Source: Peronospora farinosa (taxonomy: Eukaryota > Oomycota > Peronosporomycetes > Peronosporales > Peronosporaceae). From it: DNA of 64,000 bases. Location: positions 51,224 through 115,223 of the forward strand of contig CANTFK010000905.1 in the NCBI GenBank assembly GCA_947646735.1. The letters run 5' to 3'. Positions within the stretch are counted from its first letter, which is position 1; each line of letters starts with the position of its first letter. Below, one piece after another: positions 23,031 through 33,363 of this stretch. Below the pieces are notes generated by a model. The model worked only from the letters and a program-made list of their open reading frames with translations. It had not been told where the DNA came from and made no database searches. Made by a program: the position numbers and the translations under genes.

Positions 23031-23839
23031 ATGTCTCCATATCGCCAGCACCCCGCCAACTTTCAGCTGCAGCATGACCTTACCAACAACAGAGGCCTTT
23101 CAATGACCCAGCAACTGCCGCCAGTGTTGGAAGGATACTCCCGATTGTATCTATGCCGTCATGGCCAGACAGGTTAGTATGAAGGATGACGTCTGATCCC
23201 ATCTATGATGACTTAACTAACCAATTAATTGCTTCATAGATTTCAACTGCCAACGCAAACTCCAAGGTCGAGGCGTTAACATGCAGTTAAATGCCAATGG
23301 TTTGGACCAAGCCAAGTATCTGGCAAAAGCCATGAAGGACGTGCCTTTGAGTGGCATTTACAGCAGCTCTTTAACGCGAGCTTTCCAGACAGCAGACGCC
23401 GTCGCTAAGTTTCACCCAGAGATTCAAGTGGAGTCGTTTAGCGAGGTAGAAGAGATGAACTTTGGTGAGCTCGAGGGCCATTCGATGGAAATACACGACG
23501 ATCAGATCCGCTCCATGTTTAAAAGGTGGGAGAAGGGCGAGTTCAATGCTTCTTGGCCTGGTGGGGAGAGTCCGATGGACGTGGTCAATCGTGGCGTGAA
23601 AAAAATCACCGAGGTGATGAGCACCACTCTACCCAAGGAACAAGTGTTGATGGTCACGCACGGTCGCTTTAAATAAAATTGTTCTGGCGCAAATGCTTCA
23701 CGGTACCTTAATCCACATGACGGAGATCCACCAGGACAACACGTGCGTGAACGTCATCGACTTTGACCACGCAACGCAGACATACTGCGCTATGGCGCTC
23801 AACAACATCAACCACTTGCCTTCACCACCATCAGTGTAA
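23031..23839 (+). pseudogene. Histidine phosphatase (phosphoglycerate mutase-like), frameshifted
   Basis: Exon 1 is 23031-23172; a 67-nt GT-AG intron splits RHGQT|DFN, and exon 2 begins at 23240. The catalytic phospho-accepting His44 sits in LCRHGQTDFN. The acid region EMNFGELEGHS and the second catalytic His188 in VTHGR are present. Just after VTHGRF an extra A in 23671-23673 brings TAA (23674-23676) into frame. Without it the frame continues FNKIVLAQMLHGTLI... to a natural stop at 23837-23839, about 246 residues. The continuation is clearly coding and conserved-looking, so the break is either a recent mutation or an assembly error at a short A run. Family members remove phosphate from sugar phosphates or phosphoproteins; the substrate is not evident. 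Confidence 0.85.
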
Positions 23840-24742
23840 ACCGATGAGTGTTTTGTGAGGAAATGGATTTTTTAGTGCAAAGCACTGGCTTACGAGGAAG
23901 AAAGGATGCAGATACTATTGCTAGCAAGACAGCGGTGAGTGTATACCACAAAATGTGAAAGCCACCTCGTGGTCATGGCAGCTCCAACACTAAATGCTGT
24001 TGCTCATTTTAATACTTACGCGGGAGACATTCGACGCGCACATTCACAACTCTAGAATAATGATATCTTTAGTCCTTATCACAGGCTCACTCAGCTTTTG
24101 GCAGAATGGTGACAGCGCTTTGTTATCTGGCAGCAATGCAGTGGTGGATTATGCACAACAGTGGACGAAATCAGCGGCTGCCAAATCAAATCTTGATTGG
24201 ATATGAAAGCTGCGAGCAAATAGCTACAAGCTCTTTTCTTGGAAGCACGACAAGCGCTGTAACTGATATGAAACGATTGGCCGATGAGATGGTGTAAACC
24301 TGTACAATTTGTAATGCAATTTGGTCACGTGGCTGCTGACCAGCTGAAACAATCCATTGCTTTCGATGGTGCGTCGAGAAGCCCTTAATGATTGTGTCGA
24401 TCAACCCCACGGCACCATCCTGACTACTACATCAATAAATGCTGCTCAGTCTAGAAGGCCACCAAAGGGTACATGGTCTTCGCCTGGAAGGCTTAGGACG
24501 ACGGAACCTGCTGATAGAATGGCGGCAAGAAAAGCGACGACTGAAGCGCATTCTGTAAGCAACAAGCAAATGTCAATCACAATATTGTTAAGAAATTGTC
24601 TCGGATAGAAACGCGCAGACGTCCTGTTCTTTAAGGCCTATCACCACAAGCTGTTCTTGCCAATGACAACTCACCACCATGTACGGAGCAGCCATCTTTA
24701 CAACCAAAGCAGCACGGAGATAGCTCGTCACTAACTACCTAT
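23840..24742. other. Intergenic, no recognisable gene
   Basis: This 0.9-kb stretch lies between the convergent ends of the histidine phosphatase and CCT4 genes. Short open frames around 23994-24300 and 24357-24608 overlap each other on both strands and show no motifs. Confidence 0.45.
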
Positions 24743-26443
24743 TTACCGGACCATCACGATGTCGTCAATCTTGAGGATCATGCGCACGCACTCGGTAGCC
24801 AGCGAGATCTCACTTGTGCTCACCAAGAGAGGCTGCAGCACGTTGAGCTCATACATATCACCAATAGCGCCCTTGCGCACGTTGATGCCCGTGCTCGTGT
24901 GCCCCTGTGCGTGTTTAGCGCGCAGCTCCGTGACAATTCCAATCGGGTGGAGGCCAGCGTTCTCTGCGAGTGTGTACGGTATGACTTCCATCGCATCGGC
25001 AAAGGACTGCAAACAGTAACTAGCCGTGCCCTCCAGCGTACGGCCGTAAGCAGACAGCTTTTGGGCCACCTGGATCTCAGGAGCACCGCCACCGCAGATC
25101 AAAAAGCGTTTCTTGACCAGCGAGCGGACTACACACAGAGCGTCGTGTAGCGATCGCCCGGCTTCCTCAAGAACCAGTTTATTGGAACCGCGCACAAGGA
25201 TCGACATGGTTTTTCCTGGGTTGATGATCTCTGTGATCTTGACAACCTTGTGGCCGCCCACTGACTCTTCCTGCACTAGACCTGCCGTGCCCAGCTTTTC
25301 CGGAGTCAAGTATTCGATGTTAGCCACGGGCAGGCATCCCAGTGTCGTAGCAATGTGCTCAATGTCATTGCGCTCAATGTCCGTGATGACGCGAATGCCC
25401 ATCTTGGCCAAGAAATGCAGCGACAAGTCGTTGGTGGCGTCACGCAAGATACTCTTCTGGATGAGTAGCACATTAGCCCCTGATTTTTTCACCTTCTTGC
25501 AAAGGTTCAATATGTACTTGCGCTCTTCACGCAGAATGCGATCCATCGCAGCATAGTCATTGATGACTACATTACTCTCCATGTCTGCTTTTGGCGCCGA
25601 AAGACAGAACTGAATTAGTGCAATTTTGGCGTTTTCAATGGTGGTAGAGCCCGATCCAGTAGCTGTCTTGTCAAAGCCCTTGCTAAACACGAGTCCTTCT
25701 ACGAGCTCCGAGTCGTCAATCGTGCCTCCGAGTTGTTTGACCACGCGCACCGTGTTCAGGTCGACGTTGGTAGCTGTGGCAATGTCGATGACATTAAGCA
25801 CGGCGTCTACCGCAATGGGAGACAGTCGGTCCGCGTATTCGGAGATGACCTTGGACGACAGCGATGTGTTGACGCAATTGATGAGCTCCTCGCGGTTGGC
25901 GAGCTCCACGGGCTTAGACATCTCCGTCAGGATTTCCTCGGCCTTAACAGCAGCGAGACCGAATGCCTTCGAGATGTTAGTGGGGTGAATACCCTTCATG
26001 AGCAGGTCTTCACAGGCACTGAGCAATGCGCCAGCAATGACACAAACGCTAGTAGTGCCGTCTCCAGCCTCAATATCCTGGGACTTAGACAGATCCACAA
26101 GCATCTTGGCTGTTGGGTGGTACACCTGCATCTGGCTCAAAATTGTGGCGCCATCGTTCGATATAATTACCTCTCCATTACTCTGCTGGATCATCTTGTC
26201 CATGCCACGCGGTCCCAGACTCGTGCGAATAGCGTTCGCGATCGCTGAATAGAGATAGAAATAAAGTTAGAAATAAAGTTAGAAATAGAATCAGCACTTG
26301 AGTAGCTTGAGAACGCCCTGATTTGATTCACGCACGGACGAACCTTTGGCAGCGATAATGTTGGACATACGCACGTCCTTTTCTTTCTGTTTACCGCGCA
26401 GGGTCTCGCCGTTCGGGCGGGCGATCGTTGCAGCGGCTGTCAT
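24743..26443 (-). CDS. CCT4: T-complex chaperonin subunit delta (CCT4)
   Basis: Two exons on the minus strand, 26443-26344 and 26244-24743, with a 99-nt intron; 533 residues, like animal and yeast CCT4 (about 530-540). The splice restores [17 protein letters not shown]. Group II chaperonin motifs are intact: [11 protein letters not shown] (41-51), NDGATIL (63-69), the ATP-hydrolysis motif GDGTTS (94-99, Asp95) and GGGAPE near residue 400. CCT/TRiC is the cytosolic double-ring chaperonin that folds actin, tubulin and WD40 proteins. Delta identity rests on overall sequence, for example [19 protein letters not shown] and the [19 protein letters not shown] stretch. I see no defect. Confidence 0.95.
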
Positions 26444-26850
26444 GGCGTTAAGGATCTCGAAGTAAAGGTGAAAATAATTAGTGGCAATGGATTCGCTCAA
26501 CCCCAAACTTTAATTTTGGAATTTTGGAATACGTTTTAGGATTTACGAGATTGCCAATTTGGATGACATTCGAGCGACATTTGTAATGGATGTTCTTTTG
26601 AGGACAACTGCTCAGATTTGTACATACTTTTTGTAAAACTTTTTGGTAATGAGCGCATTTGCACACGCTTTTACCGATGCTTATAATTTCTGACGAGCAT
26701 ATTATACCTTTCACCTTGTAGCTGCTTAGTAAAGATCCATAACCTGCGGCATATCATGTCCTAATGTACGGAACCACATCATCTTTTTAAGTTTAAGTCT
26801 TGCTTGGCACGCGGTAAGTTGACTTAGCCAAATCCCCACATAAAGATTAA
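26444..26850. other. CCT4 upstream region
   Basis: This AT-rich spacer carries the CCT4 promoter on its left. No gene is recognisable. Confidence 0.45.
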
Positions 26851-27105
26851 ATGCAAGGTGGTGCTGCTTTGCGTTGTGTTGTTACTCGTTCCTTAGCTTA
26901 CACCTTCCAAAACGCTCGCTACGCCGCGCCCAAATGCCAATTGCTAAATGAAGCTATTAATGCTTTAGCTTCTAAGCGGTTTGCAGCATTTGCTAGCCAG
27001 ATAAATGGTGTAGTTGCTATTGTGAGAAAGACTTCCATCGTCGGTAGTATATTATTAACAGCATTAGGAATATGGAAAAATGCAGATAAACCTCTTCTTG
27101 TCTGA
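26851..27105 (+). CDS. Possible small mitochondrial-type protein
   Basis: This is an open frame of 84 codons with ATG. The N-terminus (MQGGAALRCVVTRSLAY...) is rich in Arg, Ala and Ser and lacks acidic residues up to about residue 33, like a matrix-targeting sequence. A hydrophobic segment near the C-terminus (SIVGSILLTALGIW) could span a membrane. I recognise no family. It sits alone between CCT4 and decayed repeats, and could be a chance frame. Confidence 0.35.
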   Translation: MQGGAALRCVVTRSLAYTFQNARYAAPKCQLLNEAINALASKRFAAFASQINGVVAIVRKTSIVGSILLTALGIWKNADKPLLV

Positions 27106-27540
27106 TAAGTAATGATCACAAGCATGTGCTCACTGGCATGAAAATAAACGAGTATTGTTGTGCTTTCCACTATAGTTTGAAGGAGTGTGTGAAACGTGAC
27201 AGGCCATTATTCTGGATCTTCTCCGCTGGCAAGACGCTCGTCCGATATTCTGCTACAAGTCTAAACACAATTGTGACAGAGGTGTGAGATTCTCAAATTA
27301 CGCTACCACGCAAGCCTGTAAGCAATTTGGCTGGTGCTCAGAAACCATTAACTTTTTCCGTGTCCCGCCAAATTCTAGCTCTGAATTTCTTTTTCTAGCC
27401 TCCTTTCTAGCCTTCGTATCTGCTTCCGTTCTACCTTTTTCGCCAAGTGCATCCACGAATTTTAGGTGGTGCTTTGTGCTCTTTCCTACTCAGGCAGTTG
27501 ACCCAATATGATTTTCTGTGACAGCAGACGCTGTATCAGG
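27106..27540. other. Intergenic, nothing recognisable
   Basis: There is no gene with motifs here. It grades into the palindrome-rich repeat region to the right. Confidence 0.4.
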
Positions 27541-28200
27541 GTACCTAGTTACACGTAAACATTAAGTAATATACTTAATGTTTGGTCTAAAAGTATCCAT
27601 GATTACTTTTGACCAGTCACTTGGGTGCGACACAAATGTGATCCACCCTCGTGAATGTAATATCCATTGATGGATTCACATGAGAAGGGATGACGCTAGT
27701 TGAAGCTAGGCATCGCGACGTCTCAGAAGGACGTCAGTTGCGATCTTAAATCTAGATTTAAGATCATGCGACAGGATACGCTTCTAAACAGTCGCGTATC
27801 CGATCTATCTATATATATATATATATAAGCCAATCAGTAGTTAAGTATATATTTAGTTATAATTAATTAAATATAGTTCAGTCTTGAATTTACTTAAACA
27901 AGCACACCACGCACGAGAAGTTGAGAAACTTCTGCGTGACGTCGGTGTTGTAAGCGTTAAGAAGTTCGTTGCACTCTCGCTCAAGCGAGAGGCAACTGGT
28001 GGTACGACTGCTTAAGCAGTCGACCAACCTCCCAACCACCCTCGCACGCGAAGGTAAGACGATATAACCGCTTCCTCGCTTGTGCATAAGGTGTGTGCTC
28101 GTAGTACGAGGCAAATTCATAGAAGTGCCCGTCTACAGACGCCATATGGAGCCCTGCTCCGTCAAACACCAGAAACGACCGCTAGCTGACAATAAAACCT
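27541..28200. repeat. Palindrome-rich repeat, possible LTR or foldback relic
   Basis: Several perfect inverted repeats lie close together: 27557-27568 with 27572-27583 (12-bp arms, 3-nt loop); 27742-27765, a 24-bp perfect palindrome; an 8-bp-arm hairpin CTCTCGCT..AGCGAGAG near 27974-27991; and 28005-28022, an 18-bp perfect palindrome. Between them is a short (TA)n run near 27810-27828. No protein frame is evident. It may be a solo LTR or other non-coding element relic; its borders are not certain. Confidence 0.5.
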
Positions 28201-29189
28201 TTACTCGCTACATGCTTTCCTCTCTACGTTTTTTATTTCTAAAACGCCTCTGATCACTTTTGAGAAATGCAAGCGTTAACTGAGTGAAAGCTGACGGCGA
28301 TAACCCAGAACATTTAGTACGTGCGGCAATCTGGATGGAAGTTGGTCTTAATGGATCCTCGAGAGATATGCGATATCAGAGCTGAACAGACGTACATATA
28401 GAAACTGCAGTCGAAGCTATTGATTGGATGCGCAATGGCAAAAGTGTAGGAGTGAGTTATAATGAGGCCCTTTGTTCGCAACCAAATTTTGATCTCTGAG
28501 CTACTTGTACCGGGCGATATGCCCGCGGTCACTCGTACCCGTGATTACGTGGTACTTGACGGGGAGTATTGAGTACGTATGGTGGAGACTTTTCAATATA
28601 ACACCACGATTAGATAACCATAAATATTGCATAGGATGTATTTTGATACTTGCCCTTACGGAGGTATATATTGGGGGCGTAAAGGTTAGGGTAAACGGTA
28701 AAGCCCAGGCTGTAGCCCAGGGGCTATAGCCTAGGGTTATGCCAGCCTGTAATAGCCTGTGGGAATCCATAATAACGCCTGGATACCAAAAACTCAGCAG
28801 AGTCTTTTATGCTTAAAGCCCAAGCAGCGAGTTGAGCCAAGGGTTACTGTTTGGTCGTTACAAATAACTCTTCTCTTACCCATGTTTCGATAGGAATAAC
28901 TGCAATGGAAATGACTATTGAAGACGCTTTTTAAATTGTTGATTATTATTGGGAAACGGCTCTTTTCCATTTCCCTAGGTGTTCTCTCAACATTGTCATA
29001 TTCATATCTCAATACAGAGCTCCCTCCGTTAAGTTATGATTACGGTTTGGACGACAATACACATAACTTTAAAGAGCTTGTAAGGTATCGGATGATGTGT
29101 ATTGTACATATGAGAACATTTAATAAAACTGGACCTGCATCCCCACATTCCGCTAAAACAAAACAAGATCCGGTATGCGCGGAGATATC
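28201..29189. other. Non-coding decayed repeat DNA
   Basis: No intact frame is seen. Near 28700-28760 there is an imperfect short repetition of AGCCCAGG/TAGCCTGGG-type words. It probably belongs to the repeat debris leading into the gypsy fragment. Confidence 0.35.
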
Positions 29190-29830
29190 GAGTGTAAGGC
29201 TTCAGGTTTATCCCCATTACGGGCAAAGGCGTTGAGCAAGCTTCAGTCGTGGCCCTCCCATGCAGTCTTAGATGTAAAAGGAGACTGGAATCAGAGCGTG
29301 GACCAGCTGGCCAGCGCAGCTTTGCACCAGCAGAAGAGATCGGGTCGATATCAAAGGGAGAGTGGCCAGGTCTAAAAGCGATCGATCGGCTTCCAGAGGT
29401 GCTGTTCCCTAAAGACTGGAATCTATCTGTCAAGATAAGTGCGGTGACGCGGTCACGGTACCCCGTCAGTTTATCTGGAGAAGTTAGCAAGAAGACGTGA
29501 AACAACTACTCCGGGTGGATCGAATCCGAGATGCGCAGGAAGAAGAGAGCTGGGTGCGAGATTTGAAGACATATTTGAAGGGAGACTAGGGTAACCTATC
29601 TGTGGAATCTGCTCGAGCTTGCAGTAAAATGTCCGGAGAGTGAACAGGGGGTGCTATTTTACTTCCCCGGCCAGAGAATCTATGGAGACGACCGATATAT
29701 AACTGCCAGATTGGTGATAAACGAGAGTCTCCAGGCCGACGTCCTTCATCAGTCTAGAGGGCGGTCATCAGGGGATCGACGTACCTACCATCGAATCCGG
29801 CAATACTGTCATTAAGGAGGTCTATTTCGG
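29190..29830 (+). pseudogene. Dead Ty3/gypsy polyprotein fragment (RNase H end to integrase start)
   Basis: Translated pieces in shifting plus-strand frames line up in order with oomycete Ty3/gypsy pol. ALSKLQSWPSHAVLDVKGDW then NQSVDQLASAALHQQK (about 29230-29340) resembles the RNase H C-terminus. LKAIDRLPEVLFP and KISAVTRSR follow in another frame (about 29370-29460), then RVDRIRDAQEEESWVRDLKTYLKGD (about 29513-29590, ending at a stop), which resembles the linker before the integrase zinc domain. Frameshifts and stops break the reading every 100-200 bp, so it cannot be expressed as a polyprotein. Both ends are lost. The call rests on family resemblance recalled without a search. Confidence 0.6.
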
Positions 29831-29839
29831 AGTGTAATG

Positions 29840-30633
29840 GGGCAGCCTATTGCATAAGTAGATATAGAAATAATACATAATTACATAAGTAGGCATAAGG
29901 CAGTATCCGATTAGCGGATACTGCGCGTCAATTTATTACTGGTTTATTATTGGGGTGCCAGACCCAATAATTAGCCAATAATAAACTGACTTTCATATTG
30001 AGTGGTTTCCATGAGCTAGGGAACATATTCGCACTTACTGCGAATTAAAAACAAAACAAAAATAAAACAGAGTTACATTTACGAGTTAATTAAGAGTGCT
30101 TCCTCAACGCCCTTTTAGTGTAAGATGGTAACGGGTCCTTAGCCCGTCACAAAAAGTTGGCTGGGTCTGATCCCTCTGTACGATCGAAATACCAGTATAC
30201 CACGCAGCGAGTTTAAGGAAGGTGCCTGAAGAAGGGTTGTTTAAGAATTCTTAGGATTACATCGGCCGTCGCTCATCCGTACGAAGATTAAGTCGATTAC
30301 GTCCCGCCATGCTCAAATTGCCCGAGCCCGACTGTTTTTCCGCGCGTTGTAGTACGATGCGAGAAACGAGTTCGAACGAGCCTGGTCTTTCTTGATTCAC
30401 AAACAGTGAGTCGCCTCCCAGAGCGCTTGGTTATGTTCTTCCTCGGACTAATTGTATATCTTGACCAACTTTACAAAAACCAGTCTACCCGGCTGAAAGG
30501 ATATAGGCGGAAGCCAGACCTTGGTAGCTATTTTAGGCTTGGCAGCCAGCAGTATCTATACTATGGAGGGACTGACCAACGAAGACTTCCATATGGGGGG
30601 GGGGCGATCTACGTTTCCGTCAGGTGGACTTAA
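29840..30633. other. Non-coding repeat DNA with hairpins
   Basis: Two inverted repeats are clear: 29901-29909 with 29915-29923 (CAGTATCCG / CGGATACTG) and 29942-29953 with 29975-29986 (GTTTATTATTGG / CCAATAATAAAC). These resemble the palindrome style seen at 27.5-28.0 kb. No coding frame is recognisable. Confidence 0.45.
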
Positions 30634-31246
30634 TTACCCCCACGGCAGATCTAGATGGTCGAACACGTCATTGGGCGTCATCGTGGCAACGCACCAAGAG
30701 TTGACCAGATAGACCGACCAGGTCTGCCACGAGAAGGGAATAACGACTATGAAGGTAGTCAATGGTTCACCGTAGGTGGTCCACCAGCGCCTTTTCGTGC
30801 TGAAAGGCGTCGCGGAGCTGGGCCCCCAGTCGGAAGTTGTCGTGTAACTATCTTTCCAGACGCTCACACCGGACAGGCAAGTCAGCAGCAGGAGGGGAGA
30901 TCGCAGCTAGCCTACCCTCGCAGGCTTTAACTCGGTGAGATTTTGCATCCACGTTGACTTTCAGGTCATGCAGATCTTCGCGCACCCCAAAAAGGTCAAC
31001 AAACGTGGAAGACGAATTGTCAAGCGAGGAGGCCAATAAGGCAGAAGCGTCGGTCGAATCTTCTGTAGAAGGAGAAGCGGCGACAGGCTGTTCATCAACG
31101 TAAGGGGTCTGGTTACAACTTAAGAGCAACAGCAGTGACACGGACGGTTCGACCAAGGACGATTTTTTGGACAAAAGGATAAACGGAAATGCGACCCCCC
31201 TCCCCCCCGACATTCGGCAGCCTTGGCAAATCTGATTTCTTATCAT
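30634..31246 (-). pseudogene. Frame-broken coding relic, probably transposon-derived
   Basis: On the minus strand an open frame of 132 codons (31246-30848) contains a charged helical stretch (VREDLHDLKVNVDAKSHRVK, then ACEGRLAAISP). Coding-like sequence (SDWGPSSATPFSTKRRWW) then continues in another frame down to 30634. The switch near 30850-30867 indicates a frameshift. Composition suggests a gag-like or other repeat-borne protein, but I cannot name the family. Confidence 0.35.
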
Positions 31247-31756
31247 TCAACCTCTAAATTCACTCTAGCTTAAATATGCGTCAGCAAGAATTTTGTTATT
31301 TCAGGCTTTAAAATAACCACAAATCTAACTTAACAAAATATAACAACCATCATTACATTAGCGGACCCAATGCACCCTTCAGCCCTTTCTGCAATTTGCT
31401 AACAGCTGCGCGAAGTGATGAGTGATGGCGACCTGTTCGAGTGTAGTTGTCCCGACGATTATCGCCCGTCAAAGCATATGATTTTATATTGAAAGGCGAC
31501 CAACAGACGATCCCTCAGACTCACTCGCAGACTCACCCGATTTTGTGCTCCAGTCCGAGCTAGACCAAACGTCAGATCAAAAGCTGAACCTTAACTAGCA
31601 TTGGTGCTTGTGCGCAATGATAACATACAACAATCACATACGATTGTCAGCATATAGCGAAGTCAAGCAATGGACGCTGCTCTCACTTAAGTAACCAACC
31701 GACAAAGCAAACGCAGCATAGTCCACAACATTGAAGCGGCGACGGCAAGAACAAGA

Positions 31757-31828
31757 AGCGCGGGACCGGGATTGAACCAGTGACCCTTCGAGCTGCAATC
31801 GAACGCTCTACCACTGAGCTACCCGCGC
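31757..31828 (-). tRNA. tRNA-Cys(GCA), copy 1
   Basis: The minus strand folds into a full cloverleaf. The acceptor is GCGCGGG (31828-31822) with CCCGCGC (31764-31758), the D arm GCTC/GAGC, the anticodon stem TTCGA/TCGAA, and the loop TTGCAGC with anticodon GCA. The T arm is ACTGG-TTCAATC-CCGGT. The discriminator is U73 (base 31757), the hallmark of tRNA-Cys. Box A (TAGCTCAGTGG) and box B (GGTTCAATCC) promoters are intact. No T4 run follows the 3' end; the nearest weak terminators are TTCTT and TTGTTCTT. Confidence 0.95.
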
Positions 31829-32327
31829 GTCGAAACCGTACTATCTCGACCCCATTCCACAAACGCCTCTTACGCACCTTACACTGTCCACACTGTCCAC
31901 ACGCTCTAACTCGTTCCACGACAGAATGATTTCTACCCCAATGCACCCTCCAAGCCTTTCTGCAATTTGTTAACAGCTGCACGAAGTGATGAGTGATGGC
32001 GACTTGTTCGAGTGTAGTTGTCCCGACGATTATCGCTCGTCAAAGCATAAGATTTCATATTGAAAGGCGACCAACAGACGATCCCTCAGACTCACTCGCA
32101 GACTCACCCGATTTTGTGCTCCAGTCCGAGCTAGACCAAACGTCAGATCAAAAGCTGAACCTTAGCTAGCATTGGTGCTTGTGCGCAATGATAACATACA
32201 ACAATCACATACGATTGTCAGCATATAGCGAAGTCAAGCAATGGACGCTGCTCTCACTTAAGTAACCAACCGACAAAGCAAACGCAGCATAGTCCACAAC
32301 ATTGAAGCGGCGACGGCAAGAACAAGA

Positions 32328-32399
32328 AGCGCGGGACCGGGATTGAACCAGTGACCCTTCGAGCTGCAATCGAACGCTCTACCACTGAGCTACCCGCGC
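32328..32399 (-). tRNA. tRNA-Cys(GCA), copy 2
   Basis: Identical to copy 1 over its full length, 571 bp to its right. Confidence 0.95.
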
Positions 32400-32898
32400 G
32401 TCGAAACCGTACTATCTCGACCCCATTCCACAAACGCCTCTTACGCACCTTACACTGTCCACACTGTCCACACGCTCTAACTCGTTCCACGACAGAATGA
32501 TTTCTACCCCAATGCACCCTCCAAGCCTTTCTGCAATTTGTTAACAGCTGCACGAAGTGATGAGTGATGGCGACCTGTTCGAGTGTAGTTGTCCCGACGA
32601 TTATCGCTCGTCAAAGCATAAGATTTCATATTGAAAACCGACCAACAGACGATCCCTCAGACTCACTCGCAGACTCACCCGATTTTGTGCTCCAGTCCGA
32701 GCTAGACCAAACGTCAGATCAAAAGCTGAACCTTAACTAGCATTGGTGCTTGTGCGCAATGATAACATACAACAATCACATACGATTGTCAGCACATAGC
32801 GAAGTCAAGCAATGGACGCGGCTCTCACTTAAGTAACCAACCGACAAAGCAAACGCAGCATAGTCCACAACATTGAAGCGGCGACGGCAAGAACAAGA

Positions 32899-32970
32899 AG
32901 CGCGGGACCGGGATTGAACCAGTGACCCTTCGAGCTGCAATCGAACGCTCTACCACTGAGCTACCCGCGC
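32899..32970 (-). tRNA. tRNA-Cys(GCA), copy 3, abutted by SINE 1
   Basis: The tRNA sequence is intact, but its 5' flank is replaced from the very next base (32971) by SINE 1. Confidence 0.93.
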
Positions 32971-33248
32971 AACCCCGGTGGCGTGGGGTAGTGGATTAAG
33001 CTTCTGGTCCTCACGGTGTGGATTGCGGGTTCGAGCCCCACACCGGACATCTTCGTAATCGAACCACACATGGAGAGCGGTCGGCTCCATGCTAAATAAT
33101 AACCGACCCCAATAACCGTAACGGTATAATACTAATAATAGAGGAAAAAGAATAGAAAAAAAATTCAGCCTTAGCGAGCTGTGTAATATCTTAGCCATAG
33201 CCGAGAAGGTATAGGTTGTGTAAAAAGGTAATATACAACTAACTTAAA
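32971..33248 (+). mobile_element. SINE 1, tRNA-derived head, inserted at tRNA-Cys 5' end
   Basis: A 278-bp element nearly identical to SINE 2. Its 5' part looks tRNA-derived: CCGGTG (acceptor-like) pairs with CACCGG about 65 bases later. GGGGTAGTGGATTAAGC resembles box A/D-arm sequence, and GCGGGTTCGAGCCCC gives a good box B/T-arm, so polymerase III transcription is plausible. No protein frame is present. The 3' tail GGTAATATACAACTAACTT resembles the 3' end of the LINEs here (GTAATATAGACAACCTTT). It lies exactly between an intact tRNA-Cys and a second copy of the 16-bp tRNA 5' sequence. Confidence 0.85.
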
Positions 33249-33265
33249 ACTGAGCTACAGCGCGC
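33249..33265. repeat. Target-site duplicate between SINE 1 and LINE 1
   Basis: ACTGAGCTACAGCGCGC is a slightly altered copy of the 16-bp target ACTGAGCTACCCGCGC (tRNA-Cys nt 16-1). It serves as the right duplicate of SINE 1 and the left duplicate of LINE 1. Confidence 0.85.
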
Positions 33266-33363
33266 ACTTCTCAATTTGCCGGCTACCCCACAAGTCGACT
33301 CTTCAGAAGAACCCTCTCTCGCCCGCCGCTCCCGCCGCCCCCCTCTGTCCAAGCTTTTCCGCT

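Larger units (their letters stand above)
31366..32970. repeat. tRNA-Cys tandem array, left segment (571-bp units)
   Basis: Similarity to the 571-bp unit starts abruptly at about 31366 (CCAATGCACCC), midway through a unit's spacer, and continues through three tRNA genes up to the first SINE. tRNA-to-tRNA spacing is exactly 571 bp twice. Relative to units further right, these carry GATCCCTCAG instead of GATCCGTCAG and (first two) GCTGCTCTC instead of GCGGCTCTC, so the left edge is less homogenised. The spacer contains no other recognisable RNA gene. Confidence 0.95.

Noticed and set aside
31683..31982. 99-codon minus-strand open frame repeated in nearly every 571-bp unit
   Set aside because: It reads straight through the tRNA-Cys gene (the tRNA part translates to ...SSVVERSIAARRVTGSIPVP..., a well-known spurious product of tRNA genes). 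Its multiplicity comes from the tandem repeat, not from a protein family.
31980..32070. C/D-box snoRNA in the array spacer (GTGATGA word)
   Set aside because: No matching CTGA D box at a suitable distance and no terminal stem.
32971..33060. SINE head as a functional tRNA gene
   Set aside because: The acceptor-like ends and box B are good, but the anticodon arm does not form a proper stem-loop, so it is better read as a tRNA-derived promoter head.
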